In this document: in pieces, positions 8,078-15,465 of the stretch
How positions within the stretch are numbered: the stretch's first letter is position 1
Layout: every line of letters starts with the position of its first letter
Assembly: GCA_037383845.1 (NCBI GenBank)
Contig: JARRON010000041.1
Location: 1-22,128, forward strand
DNA from: JARRON01 sp037383845
Lineage (GTDB): Bacteria > Pseudomonadota > Gammaproteobacteria > Steroidobacterales > XN24
Length of the DNA: 22,128 nt
Direction of reading: 5' to 3'
Program-made: the position numbers and the translations under genes
The notes under the pieces: model-generated
The model's input: the letters and a program-made list of their open reading frames with translations, nothing else
Database searches by the model: none
Told to the model about the DNA's origin: nothing

Positions 8078-8271
8078 ATCCTGATTCCAGGTTCGACTCG
8101 AGCGACCCGTCAGGGGAGCGAAAGATCGTCGTCGCAACGCGACGGCGACCCGAAGGGCAAGCCCCGCGCAGCAGGGCGAGTAATCCTGGCGGGCCCACCA
8201 TGAAAATCATGGGCTTAGGGGCTATGGGAGAGGCGAAGGGATTGGAGTCCCCTGGTGTGTGGCATCGGTAG
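8078..8271 (+). repeat. Interspersed structured repeat, copy 2
   Basis: About 190 bp, starting near TGATTCCAGGTTCGACTCGA. It has a CGTCGC-AAC-GCGACG hairpin where copy 1 has a different stem, then CCCGAAGGGC, the GCA-loop hairpin (one mismatch), the tRNA-like CCTGG-CGGGCCC-ACCA block, and the closing GGGATTGGAGTCCCCTGGTG element. The small frame MKIMGLGAMGEAKG... inside it is not conserved in other copies because of single-base indels. It lies between the lipase pseudogene and the outer-membrane protein gene. Confidence 0.75.
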
Positions 8272-8405
8272 GGGCCGGGCCGGCCCCCGGGCGGGTGGGA
8301 CGCTGGAACGCTGGAATCCTGGTGTACAGTTGGACGGCGCTCACAGGTCGTCGCGCACGGTGATAGGCCGGTAGTATTTGGCAGTTCTAAAACAGGGTTG
8401 AACGT

Positions 8406-9104
8406 ATGTCCACTCGTCACAACATGCTCGCACTTTCCATGGCAGTCGCGCTGGGGACGCCGGCGGCTGCGGGGGCACAGGATCTCAGCTTCACTTACCT
8501 GGAGGGCGGCTTCATCGCCGGCTTCGTCAACGACGTGGAGGAGGCCGGGGCGTTCACGGGCATCGACAGCACGCTCGATCTCGAGACCGATGCCGGCGGC
8601 GGCGGCTTCATCGGCGGCGCGTGGGAGTTCTGGGAGAACATGCACCTGTTCGGCGAGTATTCGACGAACAGCCAGGACCTCGAGGTCAGCGACGGCATCG
8701 ACACCGTCGAAGGTGATTTCGACGTGGTGCGCTGGCGCATCGGTGTCGGCTATGCGTACCCGTTCTCGCCCACGATAGACTTCTACGGCCGCCTCAGCTT
8801 TGACAACATCGAGTTCAAGGACGTGCAGGTCGCCGGCTTCGATCTCGACGCCGACGTCGACGACGACGGTATCGGCGGCGAGGTGGGCATGATCTGGGCG
8901 GCGACGCCGGTGATCCACCTGCAGGGCCACGTGCGCTACACCTCGGTCGGCGAACTCGCTACCGACGGCTCCGCCACCTTCGACTCCGACATCCTGCTGG
9001 GCGTGAACGGCCGCTGGTACTTCCGGCCTGGCATCGCGCTGGTCACTGGCTACGAGTACGGCAAGATCACCCTCTGGAACGTGGGCGTGCGTTTCACCTT
9101 CTGA
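8406..9104 (+). CDS. Outer-membrane beta-barrel protein
   Basis: 232 residues. A signal peptide (MSTRHNMLALSMAVALGTPAAAG) is probably cleaved before Q25 (AGA|QD). The mature part alternates polar and hydrophobic residues in about eight to ten strands (LSFTYLEGGFIAG, WENMHLFGEYSTNSQ, VVRWRIGVGYAYPF, TIDFYGRLSFDN, IHLQGHVRYTSV, ALVTGYEYGKITLW). It ends VGVRFTF, the C-terminal aromatic signature recognised by the BAM complex. It is strongly acidic in the loops (DLDADVDDDG at ~150), possibly calcium-binding or extracellular. It belongs to the OmpA-like/porin-like small barrel group; substrate and role are unknown. It appears to be a single-gene unit downstream of repeat copy 2. Confidence 0.82.
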   Translation: MSTRHNMLALSMAVALGTPAAAGAQDLSFTYLEGGFIAGFVNDVEEAGAFTGIDSTLDLETDAGGGGFIGGAWEFWENMHLFGEYSTNSQDLEVSDGIDTVEGDFDVVRWRIGVGYAYPFSPTIDFYGRLSFDNIEFKDVQVAGFDLDADVDDDGIGGEVGMIWAATPVIHLQGHVRYTSVGELATDGSATFDSDILLGVNGRWYFRPGIALVTGYEYGKITLWNVGVRFTF

Positions 9105-9546
9105 TTCTTGCGAGCCATTGCCGATCGAGACTGATCGCCGAAGAGAAACGGCGAACCTTGTGGCAAGCCGTCGTCGACCCTCCGTCAACTGGAGAGTCCA
9201 GAACTGGAGAGTCTTGGCTTTAGCTTCCTTCGGAACACGCCCGGGTTCCTCCTGGCCGCCCTGGCCCACGACAAGTGGCTCCGAGTGCTCAAGGCCAAGC
9301 CCGGAGGTAGGTGTTGGATCCCCAGCCGTTCCTGTCGGAGGTCGAGAAGCTGGTGGAAAGGCGGCTGGAAAACCCAGGACGAGAACACCTACGAAGAAGA
9401 AGACTTCTACATCTCGCAAGAAGAAGCCCCGAGCGGCTCGAGACACCTGGATTCCCCTGGTGTCTCCATAGCCCAGGGGAGCCTGGGCGGCGGGCAGGAG
9501 CGAGCGCGAGAAGTGCGCCGTCGAGGCAATCCGGTAGCCGGCCAGT
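9105..9546. other. Intergenic stretch with degraded coding traces and a repeat-like hairpin
   Basis: No intact gene. A tandem AACTGGAGAGTC occurs at about 9187 and 9202. Protein-like stretches appear in different frames (FLRNTPGFLLAALAHDKWL around 9220-9280; a lysine-rich PTKKKTSTSRKKKP around 9388-9430), suggesting a broken, unidentified gene. At 9438-9464 the palindrome GAGACACC...GGTGTCTC contains CTGGATTCCCCTGGTGT, 16 of 17 bases identical to the 3' end of repeat copy 1. It may be a repeat end now serving as terminator for the minus-strand gene ending at 9547. Confidence 0.4.
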
Positions 9547-12165
9547 TCAGCCGCCGGAGGATAGTCGCTGCGTTTCGACCGGTCCCAACCAGCGGTCGAG
9601 CCACGCCAGCGCCTCACGGATGACGGCATTCATGTCGCTCGGCGCATGGCCGCCGTCGAACCGAGCGAGCTGCTTCTGCTCATCGGGAACCCCGAGCAGG
9701 CGGAACAGCGGCACCTGGTGGGTCTCGACGGGGCGGATGAAGTCGTCGCGGCCGGTGAGCATCAATGTCGGCAAGCGCACCCGCGGCGCGAAATTGAGCG
9801 GGTCGGCCTCCGGTGGCAGCGCTCCGGAGTTGACGCCACCGCCGAGCATGACGGCTGCGGCGAGCCGCCGCTCGAGCGCGGTGAGTACAGTGCCGTACAC
9901 AGCGCCCAAACTAAGACCGTAGAAGGCGATCCGCTCGCTGTCGAGATCCTCGCGCGACTCGACGTAGTCGATCGAGCGACCGAGGTCCTTGCTCCACTGG
10001 ATGAGGACGTCGCGCCGCGACGCCGGCGACCATGCCCAGCCCGGGATCTTCCGTTCGAACATGTTCTTGTAGACCGGGTAGAGCACCGCGCGCCCGCTGC
10101 GAAGGATGAACTCGTAGAACGGCAGATCGTGGAATGTCAGACTGGAGTCCAGCGTCTCGGCGTTCGAGCCGGGAAAGTAGATGACCACCTGGTATGGCGG
10201 CGACACGTTCTTCGGCAGCAGGAGGTTGGCCAGCACCCGCTCACCGCCGTAGGCAGCGTCGTAGCTGACGCGCTCCCAGCGGTAGTGCCTCGATGCGTCG
10301 TCCACCGAGTGGACAGTGGCGTCGAGTGGCCGCGGATCGTAAGCGTAGAAACTCTCGAATGCGGCGAACATCTCGTCGCCCACCGGCTCGCGATTGGCGA
10401 AGTCTGGTCCTTCCTGCGCCGCGATCGGCTGACGGGTGACTTCGGGCACCGCGCCTTCGTAACGCGCCAGGCGCAGGCCGCGATTGGCGCCGCGGTCGTA
10501 CGGGTCGAGTGCGGCGGGCAGGAGAAACGTGTAGCCGGGCTCGTCCCAGGCCCCGCCGGCGGCGTAGCGGCGCCCTTCCCCGTCTGCACTGGCCGTCCAC
10601 TCGAAGGCATTGCCGGCCATGTCGTGAGTACCGTACGGGCCGACGGCGTGCGAGCTGCCGACCGGGACGGTGCCGTCGCCGCCGAATCTCGCCCGCTGCA
10701 GGATCTCCGAGAAATTAGTGGAGGGTGCGGCGGCATGGATCCAGTGATGCAGTGTCGGCAGCTCGGCCTCCGCCCAGCGGGCGAACGCCGCCGCCTCGTA
10801 CCAGCTCACGCCGGTGACCGGATGGTCTCCCTGCCCGTCGGGGAACGCGCCGAGCCGCCAGGTCGAGGGCCCGGGTCGACCCGTCGCGTCGACGAAATCC
10901 ACGATCGCGTCGGCCCACTCGAGCGGCTGCCCATCGCGCTCGAAGGGCTCACGCCAGAGCGCCGGATCCCGGTAGCCGCCGGAGTCGACGAAGGCCTGGA
11001 ACTCCCGGTTGGTCACCTCGTGGCGGCCGAGCCAGAATGGCGGCAGTTCGACCGGCGCCGGATCGCCCGGCATAAGTGCCGTCGGCTGGAGGTCGCCCCG
11101 CGGAATCCGCACGAATCCCTCGGGAGCCTCCCCCGCTCGCCAGAGAATGAACGTGTGGACCGGCGACGTCGGGGAGCCGCTGGCAGGCGGCACTCCCTCG
11201 ACCACGACGTGGCCAGGTGCGGCGGCGCGGAAAAGCGGCGCCTGCGCCGGCAGCCGGATCGCGTCGATGGGCGTCGTGCCGATCGGATGCCAGACGTCCG
11301 GGTCGTCCATATAGCCGCGGAAGGCGATCTCGGCGCCGGGCGGCTCACTCCGGAAGCTGACCGGCCAGGTCGATGCCAGCCGCAGCCGCTCGAGCTCACG
11401 GTCGTCGCCCAGGACCGGCTCGAGCTTCCTTGCCAGGAGCCAGGCACCCGTCAGGTCGCGTTCGGCGACCATTTCCTCGAGGCGGACCAGCTCGGCGCGG
11501 GCCTGCGTCCGCTCGCGGGCCTGCAACGCCCACCAGCCGAGGCCTGCCAGCGCAGCGGCGAGAACGGCAGCGAGAGGCAAGGCGACGGCGGGCCGGCGGA
11601 GTGCTGCCCTGTGCGTGATGGGCGGCGCGGTGCGTTCGGCGGCCTGCACAGCCGGCGGCAGCTTCTCGGTCGCTGCCGGCACGGGCGAGTCCGCGTGCCG
11701 CTTCGCATCGGCGTCCACCGGAGTCTGCGACCCCACGCCGGCAGCCACGAGGGCTTCCATCAGCGAGGTGACGCACGGGTCCGAAGGATCCTCGTTCCAG
11801 GCGCCGAATTCGAGCGTCTGGAGCTGGCGAAACCCGATCCGCGGCGGCACCGGATCGATGGAAATCGGCACCAGCTTGCCCCTCTCCAGCCCGGCGCTCG
11901 CCTCGTCCGCCACCCAGAGGGACCCGATCGAGTTCCGCGACCAAACCACGAGCACGGCGCCAGCGGCCTCGATCTGGGCTTCGATTTCCCTTGTAAACTC
12001 GGCGCCGCCGGTAATCCTCGAATCCCACCACACCTCGAGGCCTCTCCCCTCGAGTGCCCGGACGAGCGGTGCGATGCGATCGCGGTCCTGCCGCGCATAG
12101 GAAACGAATACGTCGGTCACTGCGATTCCCGGGCCACCCTCCCGCTTCGGCGCAACCTGAGGCAT
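9547..12165 (-). CDS. TIR - TM - PEGA - FGE-like - alpha/beta hydrolase fusion protein
   Basis: 872 residues from the ATG at 12165 (GGAGCG upstream; a GTG at 12309 is an alternative). Domains: TIR_2 at ~15-142 (VTDVFVSYARQDRDR, GLEVWWDSRI, VLVVWSRNSIGSLWVADEAS) with W84-x-x-x-E88, matching the catalytic glutamate position of NAD-cleaving TIRs. A transmembrane helix follows at ~193-213, then a PEGA-like fold at ~267-330 (WPVSFRSEPPGAEIAF). A formylglycine-generating-enzyme/SUMF1-like domain spans ~352-572 (FWLGRHEVTNREFQAFV, HPVTGVSWYEAAAFARWA, DMAGNAFEWT, NRGLRLAR) without the catalytic cysteine pair. An alpha/beta hydrolase spans ~635-865 with GLSLG Ser752, an Asp at 807/808 and His840. Known relatives join a Ser/Thr kinase to FGE and hydrolase domains; here a TIR takes the kinase place. 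TIR and FGE domains occur in anti-phage and self/non-self systems, but function here is inference. Confidence 0.88.
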   Translation of the reverse strand: MPQVAPKREGGPGIAVTDVFVSYARQDRDRIAPLVRALEGRGLEVWWDSRITGGAEFTREIEAQIEAAGAVLVVWSRNSIGSLWVADEASAGLERGKLVPISIDPVPPRIGFRQLQTLEFGAWNEDPSDPCVTSLMEALVAAGVGSQTPVDADAKRHADSPVPAATEKLPPAVQAAERTAPPITHRAALRRPAVALPLAAVLAAALAGLGWWALQARERTQARAELVRLEEMVAERDLTGAWLLARKLEPVLGDDRELERLRLASTWPVSFRSEPPGAEIAFRGYMDDPDVWHPIGTTPIDAIRLPAQAPLFRAAAPGHVVVEGVPPASGSPTSPVHTFILWRAGEAPEGFVRIPRGDLQPTALMPGDPAPVELPPFWLGRHEVTNREFQAFVDSGGYRDPALWREPFERDGQPLEWADAIVDFVDATGRPGPSTWRLGAFPDGQGDHPVTGVSWYEAAAFARWAEAELPTLHHWIHAAAPSTNFSEILQRARFGGDGTVPVGSSHAVGPYGTHDMAGNAFEWTASADGEGRRYAAGGAWDEPGYTFLLPAALDPYDRGANRGLRLARYEGAVPEVTRQPIAAQEGPDFANREPVGDEMFAAFESFYAYDPRPLDATVHSVDDASRHYRWERVSYDAAYGGERVLANLLLPKNVSPPYQVVIYFPGSNAETLDSSLTFHDLPFYEFILRSGRAVLYPVYKNMFERKIPGWAWSPASRRDVLIQWSKDLGRSIDYVESREDLDSERIAFYGLSLGAVYGTVLTALERRLAAAVMLGGGVNSGALPPEADPLNFAPRVRLPTLMLTGRDDFIRPVETHQVPLFRLLGVPDEQKQLARFDGGHAPSDMNAVIREALAWLDRWLGPVETQRLSSGG

Positions 12166-12702
12166 CGGATCGTCGCTCCGACGCGCGCGATCCGATGGTA
12201 CAAGGAATCCTCGACCTTCGCCCCCGGGCAGGCTTCCGCGTCGAGGCGACGGTTCATCAGTACAGTTTGCTTCGACAACACATTGGTCGCGTGCCCCTGG
12301 CTCGTGCACGTCCGGGCTTGGCTGTCTTTCGGGACGGGCACTCGGTATGTACAGCTTCGGCTGGCCAGGGACGGGGGGACCGGCCGGGTGACCGGATACA
12401 AATCACGGCGCGGTCCTCGTGGCCGCGGATCCCAGTTGCCCAGACGCCGAGCATTCCGGCCCGGGAGCCTCTGACCGCGCCAGCCTGCTAATGGCTGCTT
12501 GCCACCCTTGGCGGAAGTGCCGGACACGTTTTGCTGAGCTCATCCCGAAAGCCAGCCTGGTGCTCGCTCCTGGCAAGCCCACGGCATCCCGACCTTCCAG
12601 TGCGGCAGTCGGAGAGAAGGGCCGCCGAGAAGCGACCCTTCCTTCAGCGGCTGCGTCTGTCGTCTCGCCGACGAAGAGCAGCCCCTGGTCGTGGATGTCG
12701 GG
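12166..12702. other. Intergenic stretch between two minus-strand genes
   Basis: No gene recognised. It holds the upstream region of the TIR fusion gene and, near the right end, the terminator hairpin of the lipase gene. Open frames here are shadows with composition typical of random GC-rich DNA. Confidence 0.4.
12616..12641 (-). terminator. Terminator-like hairpin after lipase gene
   Basis: Reading the minus strand, GGAAGGGTCGC-TTCTCG-GCGGCCCTTC forms a stem 61 bases after the lipase stop. It matches the hairpin at 7962-7989 in both arms. No clear T tract. Confidence 0.5.
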
Positions 12703-13629
12703 CTACGGCAGCTGTTCCAGAGCGAATTCCGCGAACAGTGCATGCACCTTCTTCGTCGGGTGAAGCGGATCCCAGAGGAAGTATGCATCCCGGTCGTGGC
12801 AGAACGCGCCGTCGGTGACGCCGAGCATCACACACGAGTCCGTAAAGTTGTCGAGGCCGAATGCTTCTGGCGTCGCCATCATTCCCTTGACGAAAGCGAA
12901 GAAATCGACGACGGAGACATTCATATCCGGGTCGCTGGCGTACGACTGGATAACGGGTTCCAGAAATACATAGTTGTAGATTGCGCTGAGGCTCGGTGTC
13001 GACGGGTCTTCCGGCGCTGGCACGATTGGCGAAATCTCCACCGGGAGAATGTACGCAAACAGTAGGTTGCGTGCGCCGCACTCCTGGAGAATGCCGATGT
13101 TCGTGGCGATGGCGGCAGTCATGCCGGAAAGGACGACGAACGGATCATTCCCTGCGAGTATGTCGGCCACGTCAAAGTAGCCGGAATCTATCACGAACAA
13201 TGTGTCGTCCATGGGGGCGCCGGTGCAATAACCGTTGTCTATCCAGGCCTGCACCTGGTCGTACAGACTTGGCAAGACGTCACCGTCAAGATCGCGAGCG
13301 CGCGCATAACCAAAAGCATAGTTGCCGAAGGCCGGATTACGATAGGCGGGTTTTGCCCATTTGGTCAGCTTCAGGTCCTGCGCCAGGAGTTCGACCCAGG
13401 TGCGACCGTTGCTGAAATGATGCCCACCGATTCCGTAGCTCGGGCCGAATAACTCGAAAGGTGGGTGCGCAGTCTCACCGGTGACGGCGAAATGGTTGCC
13501 GGGATCAATGAAGCTGGCACCGAAGACAAACATGCGGGAATAGCCGTGCTCGGTGTCTGCGACAGCCACTCCGGTCGCTAGCGGCAGCAGCGCCAGCAAG
13601 GCGACCATCATGCGTTTGAAGGCGTTCAT
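12703..13629 (-). CDS. Secreted SGNH/GDSL-type lipase or esterase, divergent active-site blocks
   Basis: 308 residues from an ATG at 13629 with AAAGGAGGG seven bases upstream. Signal peptide MNAFKRMMVALLALLPLATGVAVA, cleavage probably before D25. It resembles the phospholipase/lecithinase/hemolysin group of GDSL hydrolases: block I FVFGASFIDPGN (Ser39; GASF in place of GDSL), HHFSNGRTWVELLAQDL, NYAFGYARARD, and the C-terminal D287-P-L-H290 catalytic pair. Block III, normally GxND, reads SGYFD at 149-153, so the usual oxyanion-hole Asn appears replaced. Exported, acting on lipid or other esters outside the cytoplasm; substrate unknown. Divergent from a regulator remnant and paralogous to the pseudogene at 7276-7912. 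Confidence 0.85.
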   Translation of the reverse strand: MNAFKRMMVALLALLPLATGVAVADTEHGYSRMFVFGASFIDPGNHFAVTGETAHPPFELFGPSYGIGGHHFSNGRTWVELLAQDLKLTKWAKPAYRNPAFGNYAFGYARARDLDGDVLPSLYDQVQAWIDNGYCTGAPMDDTLFVIDSGYFDVADILAGNDPFVVLSGMTAAIATNIGILQECGARNLLFAYILPVEISPIVPAPEDPSTPSLSAIYNYVFLEPVIQSYASDPDMNVSVVDFFAFVKGMMATPEAFGLDNFTDSCVMLGVTDGAFCHDRDAYFLWDPLHPTKKVHALFAEFALEQLP

Positions 13630-13659
13630 TTCTCCCTCCTTTGATCGTCCGGTTGCCGC

Positions 13660-13687
13660 AAGGCCGCAATCCATCGGGACTGCCGCC
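13660..13687 (-). repeat. Lipase 5' leader block shared with the pseudogene locus
   Basis: On the minus strand GGCGGCAGTCCCGATGG... through GCGGCCTT matches 7219-7246 on the plus strand at 23 of 28 positions, at a similar distance from the lipase start codon (about 30 bases). It shows that both lipase loci derive from one duplicated segment. It could also be a conserved 5' leader or regulatory site. Confidence 0.6.
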
Positions 13688-13896
13688 CCGTATCAACAGG
13701 CTAGTCGGGGGTTCCCGGCGTAACATGACCAAAGCGTGACCATCAGCTGACGATGCCCGGACGAAGTACATTCGGCCGGTCCGACCGGCAGCCCTAAGAC
13801 CTGAAGTCAGACCTCTCAAGCGAAAAAATCACGAGGATTCAGTGCCTTCGGACGCAAACAGGGAAGCACGGGTCTGCCGGCCGGGAGTTGACGCAC

Positions 13897-14265
13897 TTAC
13901 GTCCTGCGGACCGTTTCGGTGGTTCCCTTGCCGGCCCGGTGACGTGGCGGTTCTCCCGGAGTCGGCAGGAGATCCCTCCCGAGCCGGTGGTCCTCGAGCT
14001 CGACCTCTACCTCACCGGCGCCATCTTCTGCTTCTACGTGCTCCACCAGACGATCACGGTGGCCGCCGGCTATTACCCTGGCCGGCATCGCCTGAGCGTC
14101 GTTGCCGAGCCCGCCTCTCTGCTGGCGATCACCGTCCTCGGCTGCCTGGCGGGGTACGAGCTGGCGCGCCGGATTCCCGGCGTCGGCATCCTGTTCGGCG
14201 TGCGCAGCGTCTCGGGCTATGCGCCGGTCGCCAGCGCGTCGTCGAGCTCCGTGGCCCTTCGGTGA
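13897..14265 (+). pseudogene. Chimeric remnant: CadC-like winged-helix stub joined to acyltransferase-3 tail
   Basis: In one open frame (from 13888), residues ~9-42 (RFGGSLAGPVTWRFSRSRQE, then PVVLELDLYL; about 13912-14013) match the first helix region of the regulator at 5127-7025 (RFDDFLADPVTWRLSRRGKE, PVVLKLLIYL). Immediately after, TGAIFCFYVLHQTITVAAGYY and LGCLAGYELARRIPGVGILF (about 14014-14205) look like the last two membrane helices of an acyltransferase family 3 protein. The frame then overlaps the 3' end of the convergent GST gene. The junction shows that a deletion fused the 5' end of one gene to the 3' end of another; neither domain is complete. Expression is possible but a function is unlikely. 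Confidence 0.7.
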
Positions 14266-14834
14266 GCCTCCCGGTCACTGATCCTCGCCCAGTACTCGCT
14301 GAACGCGGGGCGCTTTTCGATTGTGCCGAACTGCATCCCCCAGCCGAGATGCGATCCGCAGTACACGTCCGCCGCGGTAAACCTGTCGCCCGCGAGGTAT
14401 TCGCTGCCGGTGACCGCCTGCTCGATGATGTCCAGCATGGTCCCGAAGGCGCCATAGCCCGCCATGACCTGACGGTCGGCGGGAACCTCGAATCCCATGG
14501 CGTTATTGACGACGGCCGCTTCCACCGGGCCCGCGAAGAAGAAAAGCCACCGGTAATAGGCGGCCCGCTCCGGCGGCGGCGGCGCCAGGCCGGCGTCCGG
14601 GAAGGTATCGGCGAGATACGCGCAGATGGCCGCCGCCTCGGTCACGACCGCGGCGCCGTGCCGGATCGCCGGTACCTTGCCCAGGGGGTTGATCCGGAGG
14701 TAGTCCGGGGCCTTCATGGTCGTGCCGTACTCGAGGATTTCCGTGCGATAGGCGACACCCGTCTCCTCTAGCATCCAGCGCACGATTCGACCCCGGGACA
14801 TCGGGTTGGTGTAGAAGGTCAGCTCGGTGCTCAT
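14217..14834 (-). CDS. Glutathione S-transferase family protein
   Basis: 205 residues with CAGGAG nine bases before the ATG. N-terminal thioredoxin-like domain (1-80): LTFYTNPMSRGRIVRWMLEE with Ser13 as the likely thiol-activating residue, NPLGKVPAI with the cis-proline, and VTEAAAICAYLAD with the glutathione-binding Glu. The all-helical C-terminal domain (90-200) contains YLAGDRFTAADVYCGSHLGWG, the conserved hydrophobic-staple region. It is cytoplasmic and conjugates or reduces substrates with glutathione; the specific substrate is unknown. The 3' end overlaps the chimeric remnant on the other strand. It is divergent from the hydrolase/ATP-grasp cluster, with repeat copy 3 and an IS relic in the gap. 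Confidence 0.93.
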   Translation of the reverse strand: MSTELTFYTNPMSRGRIVRWMLEETGVAYRTEILEYGTTMKAPDYLRINPLGKVPAIRHGAAVVTEAAAICAYLADTFPDAGLAPPPPERAAYYRWLFFFAGPVEAAVVNNAMGFEVPADRQVMAGYGAFGTMLDIIEQAVTGSEYLAGDRFTAADVYCGSHLGWGMQFGTIEKRPAFSEYWARISDREAHRRATELDDALATGA

Positions 14835-14947
14835 GATCTGGCTCCTGAATCGCAGGTGGGGTCTCCGGGCGGCAGCCCGGACAGGGACCGGCGGATACCC
14901 GGGCTCGCTGCAGTGGAGGAAGAAGCTAACAGAAACTCACGGGCCCC

Positions 14948-15112
14948 CGGGTTGACAACGAAACCGGCGCCGCGGACGAGCCTAGAAAGAACAAGCCGGG
15001 CGCAGGCCCGGATCGAGCGAGCAATCCCGGCGGGCCCACCATGTGTTTCAAGGGCTTGGGGAGTTATGCCGGGAGGCCGGCGGGTTGAAATCCCTTCGCG
15101 TGTCGGCACAGG
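14948..15112 (+). repeat. Interspersed structured repeat, copy 3 (diverged)
   Basis: It keeps the CCGGGC-GCAG-GCCCGG hairpin (14996-15011) at the position of the CCCCGC-GCA-GCGGGG hairpin of copy 1, then GAGCAATCCCGGCGGGCCCA ending in CCATG (to 15053), GGGCTTGGGGAG, and a weakened closing hairpin GGG-TTGAAA-TCCC followed by TTCGCGTGTCGGCACAGG. The stem is preserved although its sequence differs from copy 1. Confidence 0.6.
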
Positions 15113-15149
15113 AGGGAGGGTCGGGGCCGATCCGGTGACCGGGCTGTCA

Positions 15150-15335
15150 GCCTCAGCTGCCGCAGCTCGCCCAGGTCCGTCGGATCCAGCTTCGGGCCGA
15201 TCGTCTTCGAAATCTGCAAGCTCGCCTCTCCCACCCCGAATTGCCGGAAGACGTCTGTCACCGGGATGCCGCCCTCCCCCCGGGCGCAGGGCAAACAGGG
15301 TGCGATCTTTCGTTCGGACGCCGATTTCCGCTTCC
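15150..15335 (-). pseudogene. IS3-family OrfA relic (helix-turn-helix part)
   Basis: On the minus strand GGIPVTDVFRQFGVGEASL and then LGELRQLR resemble, from memory, the OrfA segment GGTPVADVCRQLGVSEATFY...LGVSELRRLRQL. Just upstream in another frame RTKDRTLFALRPGGG resembles the OrfA start (RFTEEQIxFALRQAEGG). A frameshift joins the two and the tryptophan/lysine core (YxWKKKY) is lost. It is a degraded insertion sequence fragment, opposite in orientation to the relic at 2703. Confidence 0.55.
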
Positions 15336-15397
15336 CACGCGTCGCCGACCCTGAAAATCCCGTGGCGGAATGACCAATACGGGAGCCGGCGCGCCGA

Positions 15398-15426
15398 TTG
15401 CGAATTCGTGGACCAGGCGCTATCGT
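15398..15426 (+). promoter_or_regulatory. Candidate sigma-70 promoter for the hydrolase/ATP-grasp cluster
   Basis: TTGCGA (15398-15403), a 17-base spacer, and TATCGT (15421-15426): four of six consensus bases in each box, giving a leader of about 30 bases before the ATG at 15466. No strong Shine-Dalgarno precedes that ATG. Confidence 0.35.
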
Positions 15427-15465
15427 CCGCGCCGACCCGTCCCGGGCACGCCGACCAGAACGTCA

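Noticed and set aside
4930..8271. Small ORFs starting ATGAAAATCATG in the repeats (MKIMGLG...)
   Set aside because: Single-base insertions put the copies in different frames, so no peptide is conserved.
7995..9629. 544-codon open frame on the minus strand
   Set aside because: It runs antisense through repeat copy 2 and the outer-membrane protein gene; its sequence has no domain, and the sense gene has a signal peptide and barrel pattern.
9646..12474. 942-codon open frame on the plus strand
   Set aside because: It is the antisense shadow of the TIR/FGE/hydrolase gene, with no recognisable domain and the composition expected from the codon bias of the opposite strand.
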